Positions 38,401 through 48,793 of a DNA stretch of 64,000 bases are shown here, piece after piece. How positions within the stretch are numbered: position 1 is the stretch's first letter; every line of letters starts with the position of its first letter. Origin of the DNA: Yamagishiella unicocca. Lineage: Eukaryota > Chlorophyta > Chlorophyceae > Chlamydomonadales > Volvocaceae. The notes below the pieces were generated by a model. The model had not been told where the DNA came from. It saw nothing but the letters and a program-made list of their open reading frames with translations, and did no database searches. Location of the stretch: NCBI GenBank assembly GCA_003116995.1, contig BDSL01000037.1:372001-436000 (forward strand). Direction: 5' to 3'. A program made the translations under genes and the position numbers.

Positions 38401-41400
38401 CGCGGGCAGGCCGCCCGGCAGGGCTGTCGTGTCATGGCGCCGACTCCTTGGTCCTCGTGTCGAGGGCTTGCGCCCCCCTGCGGCTTCCGCGGCATGTATG
38501 TGCGCTGATGTGGTATCCAGGTATTCAATACACTCCTGCAGTCGGGTGTGACGTGCCCAGACAATGGCGAGAATTGTCACGATGGTACTGCTGAACACAA
38601 ACTGAACAACACTCGGTGCTTCCGCACCTCCCTCCTCTTTTGCGCGCAGGACAAGAAGCGGCGCAAGGACAAGCTCGAGCACGACGTGCACATGTGCACG
38701 GTCAAGCTGGAGCGCGCCGAGAAGCTCATCAGCGGTCTGGGCGGCGAGAAGAGCAGGTGGACCACGGCGGCGCGCAGCCTGGGCGAGCTGTACGTCAAGC
38801 TCACCGGCGATGTGCTGCTGGCGGCGGGACAGATTGCCTATCTAGGACCCTTCACAGCGCTCTACAGGTGCGCCGGCTGGTGTGAGCTGACTCCAGAGGG
38901 GCACCGATGTCGCCCTCCTTTCTGTATTTTGGGTCGGACCGCTTGCGTGTTCGCTTACGTGGACCAGTGTGTTGATTTTTATCGCCCGAGTATGTGTGAA
39001 TGTGTGTTTATGTGTTGGCGCGAATTGCAGGTCTGCTGTGTTGGGGCAGTGGGTGACGGCTTGCCAAAAGAACGACGTTCCCTGCAACGACCGCTTCAAG
39101 CTCGAAACCGTGCTAGGGGACCCCGTCAAGGTGAGTCAACGTGTTATGCTGTCTGGGAGGACTGGGCGATAAGACATGACATATCCTATCGCTTTACAGA
39201 CACACAGACTGCCATAAGACTCACTCTGCGCAAAGCGATTTTGATACCGTTCATACCGGTAGCTCGGTTTATCGGTGGTGGCTCATTCACGCGAATATCT
39301 CCTTGCATCGCTCGTTTGCTGATGATCTCTTTGCCCCGGCCCCCTGCTGACGTCGGCACACCTCGCAGATCCGGCAATGGACCATCTGGGGTCTGCCCAA
39401 GGACGACTTCAGCACGGAGAACAGCATTGCCATCGACCAGGGCCGAAGATGGCCGCTGTGCATTGACCCCCAGGGTCTCGCCAACAAGTGGATCCGCAAT
39501 ATGGAGAAGGAGTCCGGGCTCATAGTGAGTGTTTGTTTATGTTTGTATAAGTGTGTGTGCGTTAGCAGGACGAATGCGTACGAGCTGGCCTGGACCCCTG
39601 CCTGGACCGGTTACGCAGCGAGCCCTTAGAGACCTCCCTTGGACGCAGCGCTGAGGGCGCCATTGCGTAAGGACTGATCAGCTGCTAAGGTCTTGCTTGC
39701 CCCTCCCGCCGCCACAACCCACCACCGGACAACCCACCGGCCGCAGGTGATCAAGCTGAGCGATGCCAACTTTTTGCGCACGTTGGAGAACGCGATCCAG
39801 TTCGGCAAGCCGGTGCTGTTGGAGAACGTCATGGAGTCGTTGGACGCCTCCCTGGAGCCGCTGCTGCAGAAGCAGACGTTCAAGCAGGTGGGGCGGCCGC
39901 GCGCCAGGAATACCATGGCCTCGTCACGCAGGGCCTCTTCTTGGGGGAATCAAGCGGCTTGCTCGCGACGCATACGTTGCGCACCGAGCTCTTTGTCCAT
40001 ACCGCAGTACCACCATGCGGTGCGGCTAGTGCGGCTACCTTTGCTCGCTGACCTTGTCGATGGGGCTCGCAACGACTTGCGGTGCGCAGGGCGGAGCAGT
40101 GTGCATCCGGCTGGGTGATGCCACGGTCGAGTACAGCGAGGACTTCAAGTTCTACATGACCACCAAGCTGCGTAACCCGCACTACACGCCCGAGCTCTGT
40201 ACCAAGGTAAGCGTAAGCGCAACGGTCCCAAGCCGGACGGCGGTAGGGTTACAGTGGCGGTGCCCTGCTGGCGCAGCGATGGACCCATGTGTGGGAAGAT
40301 GGTTGGCCGCTGTAACTACCGATTGGGTATCAAAGAGTCGTGCCTGCTGCTGCCCCAGACGCTGCGTGTGCTGCCGTACTAGCTGCCTGACTGTGCTGCC
40401 GTATTAGCTGCCTGACTGTGCTGCCGTACTAGCTGCCTGGCTGTGCTGCCGTACTAGCTGCCTGACTGTCCCTCGACGGACCGTGACATGGTGTGCAGGT
40501 GAGCCTCTTGAACTTCATGACGACCCCGGAGGGCCTGGAGGACCAGCTGCTGGGCATCGTGGTGGCCAAGGAGCGGCCCGACCTGGAGGAGGAGAAGAAC
40601 AAGCTCATCCTTGTGGTACGTGACTGCTCCACACGTGTTGGGTTGGGAGTTGGAACTCAGTGTAGCGAGGACGAGCGGCCGCGCCGTGAGATGCCAGTCT
40701 TTTACTGCAGATATCCACAATTAGGACAAACGGTTTATGTTTGCTAATTATCGGTGGCAGCATCGCCGTTTTAACAGCGTCCGCCTTCTGCAGCATGGTT
40801 CACAGATACTGATGGGGCCATGCCGGTAATATCCTGGTGGGGGAACGCGCACCGCCATGATCTCCGCGCACCAACCTGCGTCGCTGTCTTGTCTCTCTCC
40901 CTGTGACGACGGCCGCAGGGTGCTGAGAACAAGAAGCGGCTCAAGGAGATCGAGGACGAGATCCTGCGGGTGCTGTCCAGCAGCGAGGGCAACATCCTGG
41001 AGGACGAGGAGGCCGTCAACATCCTGCAGGTGCGAACCAGCATCCGGGGCCTTGTCCACAGGTGCTATGTACCGGGTGCTGTCCCGGTTCCGGTGTATTA
41101 AAGCGTACGCGACGCTTGTTTCTTGAGTCGCTAGTCGGAGTGACAGTGGTTTGCCCAGCCCTCCGTCACCTCTGACTTGCAACGAGCCCGGGGCCCTTGC
41201 AGCCCTGGGCTCTTGTAGCAACACCACACGCTCTCTCTTGCTTGGACCGATACACCGCTCGTCGCCCGCGTGCGCATCCACCCGTCTGGAGCGATGTCCC
41301 ATGAACCCCGCGACCCAGCTTAGGATCGCTAGGAAACCGACCTCCTCCCACCCAACTCCGCAATTCTTCGCCGCGCAGTCGTCCAAGGTGTTATCAGACG

Positions 41401-44400
41401 AGATCAGCGAGAAGCAGCAGGTGGCCGACGTGACGGAGGCGAAGATCGACGAGGCGCGCGCCGGCTACAAGCCCGTCGCGCACCACTCGTCGCTGCTCTA
41501 CTTCTGCATCACTGACCTCGCCAACATCGACCCCATGTACCAATACTCGCTCCGCTGGTTCGTGGACCTGTTTGTGCGCGCCATAGCTGACAGCCAGCGC
41601 TCCGAAGACCTGGAGGACCGGCTGCAGCTGCTCAACAGCTACTTCACCTACTTCCTGTACCAGAACGTCTGCAGGTGCGGTTTAATTCACCTCGAAGCCG
41701 CGGGAAGCTCCAGGGAAGGATAACAAGCCGGACGGCGACCCGGTGTAGGAATGCAGAGGGGCGCACGGCACGATACTGGCAGCATGGCACGTGCGCAGTA
41801 CGATACACAGCCCGCGTCCACCGTTTTCCTTCTCAGCACGTAGGGTAGGGTATCCCTACGCGCTGAGAGGACATGCTCCGGCTTCTTGTCCTTCGACTGC
41901 GCTGGGCCATGAACCCATAGGTCTGCTGCGTCTCTCGCGCACTATCCTACCAACCGTGTGAACGGGCCTAACTGGGGCCTATGAGTCAGCTCGCTGCACG
42001 TCTTGGGTTCAGGGCCACGGGTTCAGCTGCGACACCTAACAACTGTGCCCTAACTGTGGCCTAACTGACATTGCTCGCAGGTCACTGTTCGAGAAGGACA
42101 AGCTTCTGTTTGCTTTCGTGCTGGTCAGCAAGCTCCAGATGGACGAGCGCAAGATGGCGCCCGACGAGCTGCGCTTCATGCTAACCGGCGGCGTGGCGAT
42201 GGGTGACCTGCCGGAGCCCAACCCCTCTCCGGACTGGATCAGCGACCGCATGTGGGGCGAGGTGTGCCGCGCCTCCGACCTGTCCCACACGGCCACGTGG
42301 AAGATCCTGTCGAACCACGTGGCGGAGAACTCCACCGCCTGGAAGCGCATCTACGACTCCCTGGAGCCCCACACCGAGCAGCTGCCGGAGCCGTGGCACT
42401 CGCGGCTGGACGCCTTCCAGCGCATCCTAGTGCTCAGGACCATCCGGTGCGTCCTGCCGTGCGGCCAGAAGTCCCACGCCTGCCGGCCATCGCACAGACC
42501 GCCCAACGCAGCTCCCGCGCCACTCCCACTTCCACTCCCTCGTAGAGTGACTTCCGGCCTTTCTCCTACGAGGTCATTTCCACGGTTTTTCCCGCTAACC
42601 CCCGTTCCCACTCCCTCTTAGAGTGACTTCCGGCCTTTCTCCGACGAGGCCATTTCCACGGTTTTCCCTGCTAACCCCCGTTCCCACTCCCTCGTAGAGT
42701 GACTTGCTCCCTTTCTCCGACGAGGCCATTTCCACGGTTTTCCTCGCTAACCCCCACTCCCTCCCTCCCTCCCTCCCTCGTCGCTGCGCTCCTTCTTCTC
42801 AGGCCCGACAAGCTCACCCCGGCGCTCACAGTCTTCGTGGCCGACACCATGGGCAGGCGCTTCGTGGAGCCCATGCCCTTCGCCATCGAGCCGTCCTTCA
42901 ACGACTCCACCGCCACCTCGCCGCTCATCTTCGTGCTGTCGCCCGGCTCCGACCCCATGGCCTCGCTGCAGATGTTCGCGGACGACAAGGGGATCCGGAT
43001 GGAGAGCGTCAGCCTTGGGCAGGGGCAAGGGCCCATAGCGCAGCGCTGGATTGAGCAGGGCATGGCGGAGGGCTTCTGGGTGGTGCTGCAGGTGCGTACG
43101 CGGGGCCGGGGAGCGGCGGCGGCGGGCCCTGATGGATTGGTTGGCTTTATGTTGTATTATACCGCGTCATAGTAGCATGTCGGACCGCGGCATAGCAGCA
43201 TGTCGCACCGCGTCGTAAGGGGCTGGGAAGCGGTTTTTGGATGTCGGTATCGGTGGGCTGGCGTGAGCTCACTCCCTGCTGCTGCTGCTGCTGCCGCTGC
43301 CACCGGTCGCTACAGAACTGCCACCTGGCCAAGTCCTTTCTGCCATCCCTGGAGCTCATTTGCGAGCAGCAGCTGGTGGAGGGCAAGGTCAACCGCAACT
43401 TCAGGTACGACAGCGCAGAGCGCTGTAGCTTGATTATCATGGCCTAGTGCAGCTTGAACGAACTACTTCAGACGTTAAGAGTGGTCGTCAGGAGGGCGTC
43501 TCGTCTCGCCAGGGAGGTGCAGTCCTCCGCAGCCGCCTGTATCAGAGCCCCCCCCATCAGCCGCGTGTATCAGCCGCCTGTATCAGAGCCCCCATCAGCC
43601 GCGTGTATCAGCCGCCTGTATCAGAGCCCCCATCAGCCGCGTGTATCAGCCGCCTGTATCAGAGCCCCCATCAGCCGCCTGTTGCCCCCAACCCCACGCC
43701 GTCCGTCGGTGCACCCACCGCAGGCTGTGGTTGACGTCGTACCCGTCGCCCATCTTCCCCATCTCCATCCTGGAGAACGGCGTCAAGATGACCAACGAGG
43801 CGCCCAAGGGGCTGAGGGCAGGGCTGCTGCGGACCTACATGTCGGACCCCATCAGCAACCCGGAGTTCTTCACCGGCTGCCTCAAGGACTCTGAGTTCCG
43901 GAGCATGCTGTTCGGCCTCGCATTCTTCCATTCGGTGGTGCAGGTAGGAGGACCGGCGAGAGCCGTGCGGTAGCTGTTGGGAGACGTAGCGACGGAGTTG
44001 GCCCCAGTTGGAAAATCTGCACATTTCGGTTCGCGAAGCGAGGCATGCTGGTATGTATGTACGTGATGTGCTGGTGCTGAATCGTGTGGCTGGTCTCGCG
44101 CTGGGCTGCATGCAGGAGCGGCGAAAGTTCGGGCCCATCGGCTGGAACATTCCTTACGAGTTCAACGAGAACGACTTGCGGATCAGTGTACGACAACTGC
44201 GGATGTTCTTGGACGAGTACCCGGACATCCCGTACGACACGTTGGCGTACACGTGCGGCGAGTGCAACTACGGAGGCAAGGTACGACCCGCCACCGAGCT
44301 CCTTAACTCGTCCCTGCTGCCGAGCTGTCGAGCTGCTGCTCTTTGTCGTGGTGGATCACTCACGCGGATAGTTGTCCGCCGCTGCGCTGCAGGTGACTGA

Positions 44401-46823
44401 CTCGCATGACCGACATACACTCATGACCGTACTGGTGACGTACTACACGCCACGGATACACGACTACGGATACAAGTTCTCCACATCCGGCACGTACTAC
44501 CCGCCTTCGTACACCAGCTACAAGTGAGTAGCCCCGCCCTCCAGTCCCCATCCCCTCCCCCATCTCCGCTCCCCAACCGAACAATCGCCCGCCCGTCTCC
44601 CTTCCTGCTGCCTGATGAGGTTGCTTCCACCGTCGCGTCCGTCAACACGCCATCCAGTAACAGTCAGAGCTTGAATCGTGTTTGCGTCGCCATGCTCGCA
44701 GGGGCTACATGGAGTATATCAACAGCCTGCCGCTCATAGCTCAGCCGGAGGTGTTCGGGCTGCACGAGAATGCCGACATCACCAAGGACCTGCAGGTGGG
44801 ATCCCGGCACACCACGCGGCGACCACTATCACATCCCAAAGATCTGCTGCCAGGAGATTCCTCGATTCCTCGGTGCTGCAGTGGATGCTTGAGGATGATG
44901 CCTATGCCGGTGCCGAAACGCGTCGCCACTTGCCGCCCCGCGAAATGGCACCACAGCATCCCGACCCGACCCACACACCCGCTGCTCACTGGCGCTGTAA
45001 CCGCTTTCCAACTGGCGATGCAACCGCTCACTAACTGGCATTGCAGCCGCTTCCTCACTGTCACTGCAACCGCTTCCGAACTGGCGTTGCAAGCGCTTCC
45101 GAACTGGCGTTGTAACCGCTTCCGAACTGGCGTTGTAACCGCTTCCGAACTGGCGTTGTAACCGCTTCCTTCCTAACTGGCGGACTTCGCTGTCGCTCTG
45201 TCGCTACCTGCTGCGAACCGCAGGAGACCAACCTGCTGTTGGACAGCCTGATGCTCACCCAGAGCCGGGAGGCCAGCGGAGGGGGCGCCACCTTCGAATC
45301 GTCGGTTGGCGAGGTGGCGTCCGAGGTGCTGGATCGCCTGCCGCCCAACTTCGACATCGAGGCCGTGGAGCGGCTCTTCCCGCAGGACTACTACAACTCA
45401 ATCAACACGGTGCTAGCCCAGGTGGGTGGGTGGGTGGGTGGAGCGGAGGGGAGGGTTGCAGCTGTGACTGGGGAGTGAGGGGCTGCGGTGAAGTCCGGCA
45501 ATTTGTAAAGTCCTGAGGACTGTCAGCAATGAGGGTATTGGGTCGCAGTACCCGAACGTGCCACAGACCCGCCGCACCCGCCTAGCCCCTAGCCGAACAC
45601 AATAGAAACACGCCACTCACGCACTCACTCACTCGCGCACGGCCGCTCTGTTCGTTAGGAGCTGGTGCGGTTCAACAACCTGCTAACGGTCGTACGAACC
45701 AGCCTCGAGAACCTGGGCAAGGCCGTCAAGGGCCTGGCGCTCATGAGCGTGGAGCTGGACGCGGTGGGTCGCGCCATGTTCGACGGCAAGGTGCCGGCGC
45801 TGTGGCTCAAGAAGTCCTTCCCATCGCTCAAGCCGCTGGGCGCCTACGTCAAGGAGGTGCTGGAGCGCGTCGCGTTCTTCCAGGGCTGGGTCGACAACGG
45901 CGCGCCCACCGTGTTCTGGATCAGCGGCTTCTTCTTCACGCAGGTAGGCCCGACGTGCGTGCGCCGCGTAGTCGCGGTTTGGTGAGGTATTCGCATAATG
46001 AAACACGGCTTGGTGCGGTATCGCATATTGATACACGGCTTGGTGGTACCACATAATGAAACACGGCTTGATGGTGTCGCATAACGATACACGGCTTGGT
46101 GCGGTATCACATATCGATACACGGCTTGGTGGTGTCGCATATTGATACACGGGCGCACCGCACGGTTGTGGCGTGGCACGGGCACCGGACGGCTCCGGCG
46201 CTGCCGAGGCTGGCTCCATCACCTGCCCAACGCAGCCACCTCGAACGTGCTGCCGCCTCCAGCAGCCTCTTGCCTTGCGCCCTCCGCGCTGGTCATCACC
46301 GCTGTACCCCTCCCCCTCCCCTGCCCTGCCCTGCCCTGCCCTGCCCTCCTCACCCCCCCGATCCTCTCACCCCCCTCCCCCCGCGTCCCAGGCCTTCCTG
46401 ACCGGCGCCAAGCAGAACTACGCCCGCAAGTGCCGCATTCCCATCGACCACATCGACTTCGACTTCGAGGTTTGCGACCTGCCAGGGCAGGTGGACGAGC
46501 CACCCGAGGACGGCGTCTACTGCCAGGGGCTGTTCCTGGAGGGCTGCCGCTGGAGCGCCGACACGCACGAGCTGGAGGAGAGCGAGCCCAAGGTGCTCTT
46601 CACGCCCATGCCGCCCATCTGGATGATCCCGCGGGAGGTCTTCAAGTTCTCAAACTTCCCGCACTACGTCTGCCCCATGTACAAGACCACGGAGCGGCGC
46701 GGCGTGCTGTCCACCACCGGCCACTCGACCAACTTCGTGCTGGACGTGCGGGTGCCCTCCAGCAAGGAGCCCGCGCACTGGACGAAGCGCGGGGTGGCGC
46801 TGCTGACGTCACTCAATGACTGA
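14410..46823 (+). CDS. DHC: Axonemal inner-arm dynein heavy chain, DNAH3/7/12 class (4155 aa, 62 exons)
   Basis: Motor subunit of a single-headed inner arm of the flagellar axoneme. Closest remembered match is human DNAH7, near-collinear from the linker to the end. The start ATG has an in-frame TGA 18 nt upstream. Exons: 14410-14535, 14653-14733, 15099-15278, 15572-15869, 18122-18976, 20000-20220, 20630-20852, 21264-21397, 22800-22951, 23162-23231, 23529-23696, 24006-24256, 24685-24793, 25224-25494, 25640-25791, 26117-26263, 26424-26520, 26676-26752, 26930-27095, 27226-27377, 27651-27936, 28264-28375, 28628-28784, 29005-29109, 29318-29464, 29774-29939, 30284-30954, 31151-31720, 32034-32226, 32599-32708, 33028-33129, 33341-33561, 33768-33960, 34188-34769, 34985-35116, 35253-35354, 35476-35582, 35728-35857, 36090-36230, 36412-36570, 36953-37172, 37467-37669, 37853-37972, 38160-38243, 38650-38867, 39031-39130, 39369-39524, 39747-39887, 40090-40206, 40499-40615, 40919-41029, 41379-41674, 42081-42446, 42803-43091, 43316-43404, 43724-43943, 44116-44280, 44393-44523, 44702-44795, 45224-45421, 45659-45943, 46392-46823. 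All phases close. Introns at 27378 and 34770 start with GC. Likely poly(A) signal TGTAA 47480-47484. The first four exons rest on splice signals and phase only. Confidence 0.96.
16086..16378 (+). repeat. 15-bp minisatellite (GCAGGGCCAGGGCYATG type), ~19 copies
   Basis: Lies in dynein intron 4 (15870-18121, the longest in the gene). The unit is a multiple of three and lacks stops on both strands, so it yields several spurious open frames. Confidence 0.9.
17239..17323 (+). repeat. 30-bp tandem repeat, ~2.8 copies
   Basis: Unit starts CGGATAGGCGTTCCTCTG; in dynein intron 4. Confidence 0.8.
18003..18115 (+). repeat. CACCCACCACCTCACCCGC repeat forming a pyrimidine tract
   Basis: C/A-rich ~9-10-bp units run up to the acceptor of dynein exon 5 (AG 18120-18121). 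Confidence 0.75.
19006..19087 (+). repeat. Intronic interspersed element, copy 4
   Basis: Sense copy beginning ~30 bp inside dynein intron 5. The full consensus is present, from TTCGAGGAAGACCCGTGG to GATGCATGCTGGAGAACTGGG. Confidence 0.88.
19858..19897 (+). repeat. (GTTGTG)n hexanucleotide run
   Basis: About six copies in dynein intron 5. Confidence 0.85.
20865..20947 (+). repeat. Intronic interspersed element, copy 5
   Basis: Sense copy starting ~12 bp after the donor of dynein intron 7 (GTGGGT at 20853). Confidence 0.88.
21125..21258 (+). repeat. 24-bp C-rich repeat before a splice acceptor
   Basis: About five copies of CCTCACCCCTCCCCGCAAC form the polypyrimidine region of the acceptor at 21263 (dynein exon 8). 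Confidence 0.85.
21603..22591 (+). repeat. 43-bp satellite, 23 copies, with A/B higher-order blocks
   Basis: Lies in dynein intron 8 (21398-22799). Each unit contains CAGTGGCCGTCAYCGTTTCC and GGCAGCAYTTGSCAGGACCA. Type A has CACCG and CACTTGGC, type B has CATCG and CATTTGCC. Order along the array is 6 A, 4 B, 1 hybrid, 5 A, 6 B, 1 hybrid. The hybrid (CATCG with CATTTGGC) ends both blocks. The period is not a multiple of three, yet all three forward frames stay open. Confidence 0.93.
22636..22793 (+). repeat. 39-bp tandem repeat, four copies
   Basis: Units begin CTCATCGCCTCGGGTGCCCG or a variant. They follow the 43-bp array and end at the acceptor of dynein exon 9 (22799). Confidence 0.88.
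24988..25190 (+). repeat. GTAGACGTGAGT-type 12/18-bp repeat
   Basis: Alternating GTAGACGTGAGT, GTAGACGTGGAT and GTAGGCGTGGAT units in dynein intron 13, ending ~30 bp before the acceptor at 25223. Confidence 0.85.
28628..29939 (+). other. Dynein AAA1 module (residues ~1443-1635)
   Basis: Main ATPase site. Walker A GPAGTGKT at ~1462-1469, followed by [13 protein letters not shown]; Walker B region [10 protein letters not shown] in the exon at 29005; sensor region [15 protein letters not shown] in the exon at 29318. All catalytic motifs are intact. Confidence 0.95.
30284..31720 (+). other. Dynein AAA2 module with altered P-loop (residues ~1635-2048)
   Basis: The P-loop position reads GQSYGMKT (~1743-1750): Met replaces the last Gly of GxxxxGKT, while Lys-Thr is kept. 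The Walker B-like stretch [17 protein letters not shown] is typical. AAA2 normally binds but does not hydrolyse ATP, so this may weaken a structural nucleotide site. Confidence 0.85.
31945..32022 (-). repeat. Intronic interspersed element, copy 6 (diverged)
   Basis: Antisense copy in dynein intron 28. Its end lies ~11 bp from the acceptor (CGCAG at 32033) and supplies the pyrimidine-rich stretch. Landmarks kept on the minus strand: ACAACCCGTG, AACAGACGTC and GGTGCATGC. Confidence 0.7.
32034..33960 (+). other. Dynein AAA3 module (residues ~2049-2321)
   Basis: Walker A GPTGTGKT at ~2110-2117 is split by the intron after 32226. Walker [11 protein letters not shown] is in the exon at 33028; [10 protein letters not shown] and [16 protein letters not shown] follow. 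Intact regulatory ATPase site. Confidence 0.93.
34188..36230 (+). other. Dynein AAA4 module (residues ~2322-2719)
   Basis: [10 protein letters not shown]-loop at ~2474-2482, the usual axonemal dynein form; [15 protein letters not shown] and the conserved [16 protein letters not shown] stretch follow. The exon at 34188 ends in a GC donor (34770, AAG|GCAAGT). Confidence 0.93.
36412..38867 (+). other. Dynein stalk coiled coil and microtubule-binding domain (residues ~2720-3054)
   Basis: Heptad-rich CC1 (exons at 36412 and 36953), then the tip with [20 protein letters not shown] and [11 protein letters not shown], then CC2 (exons at 37853-38650) ending in [12 protein letters not shown]. Length and order are as in other inner-arm heavy chains, with no flap insert of the outer-arm type. 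Confidence 0.92.
42541..42770 (+). repeat. 76-bp tandem repeat, three copies
   Basis: Units contain TAGAGTGACTT at 42543, 42619 and 42695, and a CATTTCCACGGTTTT core. They fill most of dynein intron 53 up to the acceptor tract. Confidence 0.9.
43530..43682 (+). repeat. 38-bp tandem repeat, about four copies
   Basis: CAGCCGCCTGTATCAGAGCC units at 43530, 43571, 43609 and 43647 in dynein intron 55. Confidence 0.88.
44995..45170 (+). repeat. 23-bp tandem repeat (CGCTTCCGAACTGGCGTTG)
   Basis: About seven copies, more regular toward the right, in dynein intron 59. Confidence 0.85.
45990..46155 (+). repeat. ~29-bp tandem repeat (GATACACGGCTTGGTG core)
   Basis: About six copies in the last dynein intron (45944-46391). 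Confidence 0.85.
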
Positions 46824-47479
46824 TCGCCAGTCGTTGTGACGTCACGTGCGTGTGCGGGGGGAAGGGGGGGGGGCAGAGGAGCGCGCGGGGCGGGGCGGGG
46901 CGGGGGGGGGGCAGCGACGCGTGGGGCGGGTGTGTGTGGAAGATAGGGTTTTGACCCGACGGGTGCGCGCGTGCAGGTATTACGGTATGATGATTTATCG
47001 GGTTGTGCATCCACAATGGATCCGCGAGTGGATCCACGAGGATCCGGCGGTTGGCCCTGTCGTGCCGAGCGAGCGCATGGACATGACACGTGTGAGTCGT
47101 TAATAACCGCCACCGTTGCGCACCGTTTTAGTGCAACGCGACTTATGACAGACGCACATGCTTGCTGGTTTGGCCGGAGAGCCGAGTAGGTTAGGAAATG
47201 GATGTGGGGGGATGGAAGTCGTACTTGCCAGCGAGCGAATGTCGTGCAAGTACGGCTGTGGCCAGTGGTACAGCTGGTTTCTGTGTTGCGTGGCCCCGTG
47301 ACTGAGAGCGTTCAGAAGGCGGGGAGTACGGCGGCGAATACGGCGGTGGGTACGGCGCGCTCCCACCATGCACGTGATCCCATGTGATCCCCCAGCGGGC
47401 ACTTCTGTGGGGGCGGCTGCTCTAGGCGCCAACGTCGCCACCATTGGCGTGCGCGTGATTGCTGCACGGCTGCAAAGTA

Positions 47480-47484
47480 TGTAA
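47480..47484 (+). terminator. Candidate TGTAA polyadenylation signal of the dynein gene
   Basis: TGTAA found ~660 nt after the dynein stop; the implied 3' UTR is long but normal for this group. Confidence 0.4.
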
Positions 47485-48644
47485 GGAAAAGCATATCCTT
47501 GTTTTTGACCGTGGGTCCCACCTAGCAGCCGTCGAACACGGGAACAGCCGTCCCTGTCACGTCGACTTTACAACTGCCCTGCTACCTCGAGAACTGCGCA
47601 TGCCGTACGTCGCCACCATGTTACTAAGTCAGCGGGCATTTCCTTGCTGTTGCGCGACCTCGCGATACGCCTCCTGATGCGACACACCAAAGCAACGTCC
47701 CAATACTAATAATTGCAGTGGACCCCAGACGCTTGTGTTTTACAAGACTACAATCGAGGTGGTGATATACCCTCGAACCATGCAACCGCGAAGCTCCAGC
47801 GCACGCTTGTCACCTTTCAGGCCGCAACCCAGCAGGGCCCACTGGGAGTCCAACAGGTCACCCCCCGGCTGCAGATGACAGCGCCGGGACGACAATGGCT
47901 GCAGGGGCCCCAAAACGTATCAGCCCACAATGTGGGTTGGGGGCTTGGGGCGGCGGTGCAAGTCGGCATCCCCAGACATCGAAACAACTAAACTCTCAGT
48001 ACTTCAGACGCAGTGGTGTCAACTTGCTCCTCAGAGCCCGTGATGTCATGCCGGGCAAACCTGGGCTTCCCGGAGTTTTTTGGCAGCTGCAACTAGCAGT
48101 AACGCACCTAGCTAATCATCACAGACAAGAGATAATGATGCGATATGTATCGGAATGCCGGTCTTAGTTGCGGCAGCTGCTTGTAGCGAGGTCACCCCTA
48201 GCGGCTGGTGATATAACTACTAACGGCCCCATGCGTCAATTGTCTCCGACATCGTCCAACAACGCAACGACAAGTACTTGGCGAGTCAAACACAGGACGT
48301 AACCACGACCCTCACTCTTAGTTCCATATGTATACGGTGGAAGCATACACCAGCGGAACAATCACACCGCTAACTCATTTGTGCGCGCGCGCTGCCGAGC
48401 ACCACTCTTATCTTTGCACTTGCAACGTGGTCACGAGTGAAGGTGCTTCCGCCTCCCGTTCTACAGCGGGGGCTCCAGCTCTTCCGGCAAGGCGCCGAAA
48501 GGCTTCCTTTATTTCGCCTGTCGGCCGTACAACTGGCATCTGTCATCTGCGGCGGCTTTAGCCTCCTGCGCGCTGCGCACAGGGCAGGCCTCCGATCCCA
48601 GTCTGAAGTCAATGTGAATCCGAAGTGCGTGTGCGTCCAAGTAT

Positions 48645-48695
48645 GCTACTGACGTCCAGCTACTGACGTCCAGCTATTGACGTCCAGCTATTGAC
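48645..48695 (+). repeat. 14-bp tandem repeat, four copies
   Basis: GCTACTGACGTCCA units, ~100 bp beyond the stop codon of the minus-strand gene, so probably in its 3' UTR. Confidence 0.8.
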
Positions 48696-48793
48696 GCGCT
48701 TCCTAGGGTCTCTGCACATCCCCTTATTACCGGTAACCCCATGCTCGATTATGTTGGGGTAGTGGAATAACGGGCGGAGAGGGCAGGCGGACG

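Larger units (their letters stand above)
39031..46823 (+). other. Dynein AAA5, AAA6 and C-terminal domain (residues ~3054-4155)
   Basis: Contains [11 protein letters not shown] (AAA5), [38 protein letters not shown] and GQGQGPIA (AAA6), then the long axonemal C-terminal domain ending [19 protein letters not shown] and TSLND. Nothing is missing. Confidence 0.94.
46824..48793. other. Convergent 3' intergenic region, no supported gene
   Basis: Lies between the dynein stop and the stop of the minus-strand secreted-protein gene, so it holds both 3' UTRs. TGTAA on the plus strand at 47480-47484 suits the dynein transcript; TTACA (minus-strand TGTAA) at 47740-47744 is one candidate for the opposite gene. 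A 14-bp repeat (GCTACTGACGTCCA) occurs four times at 48645-48695. No open frame here has family resemblance or plausible splicing. Confidence 0.6.
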
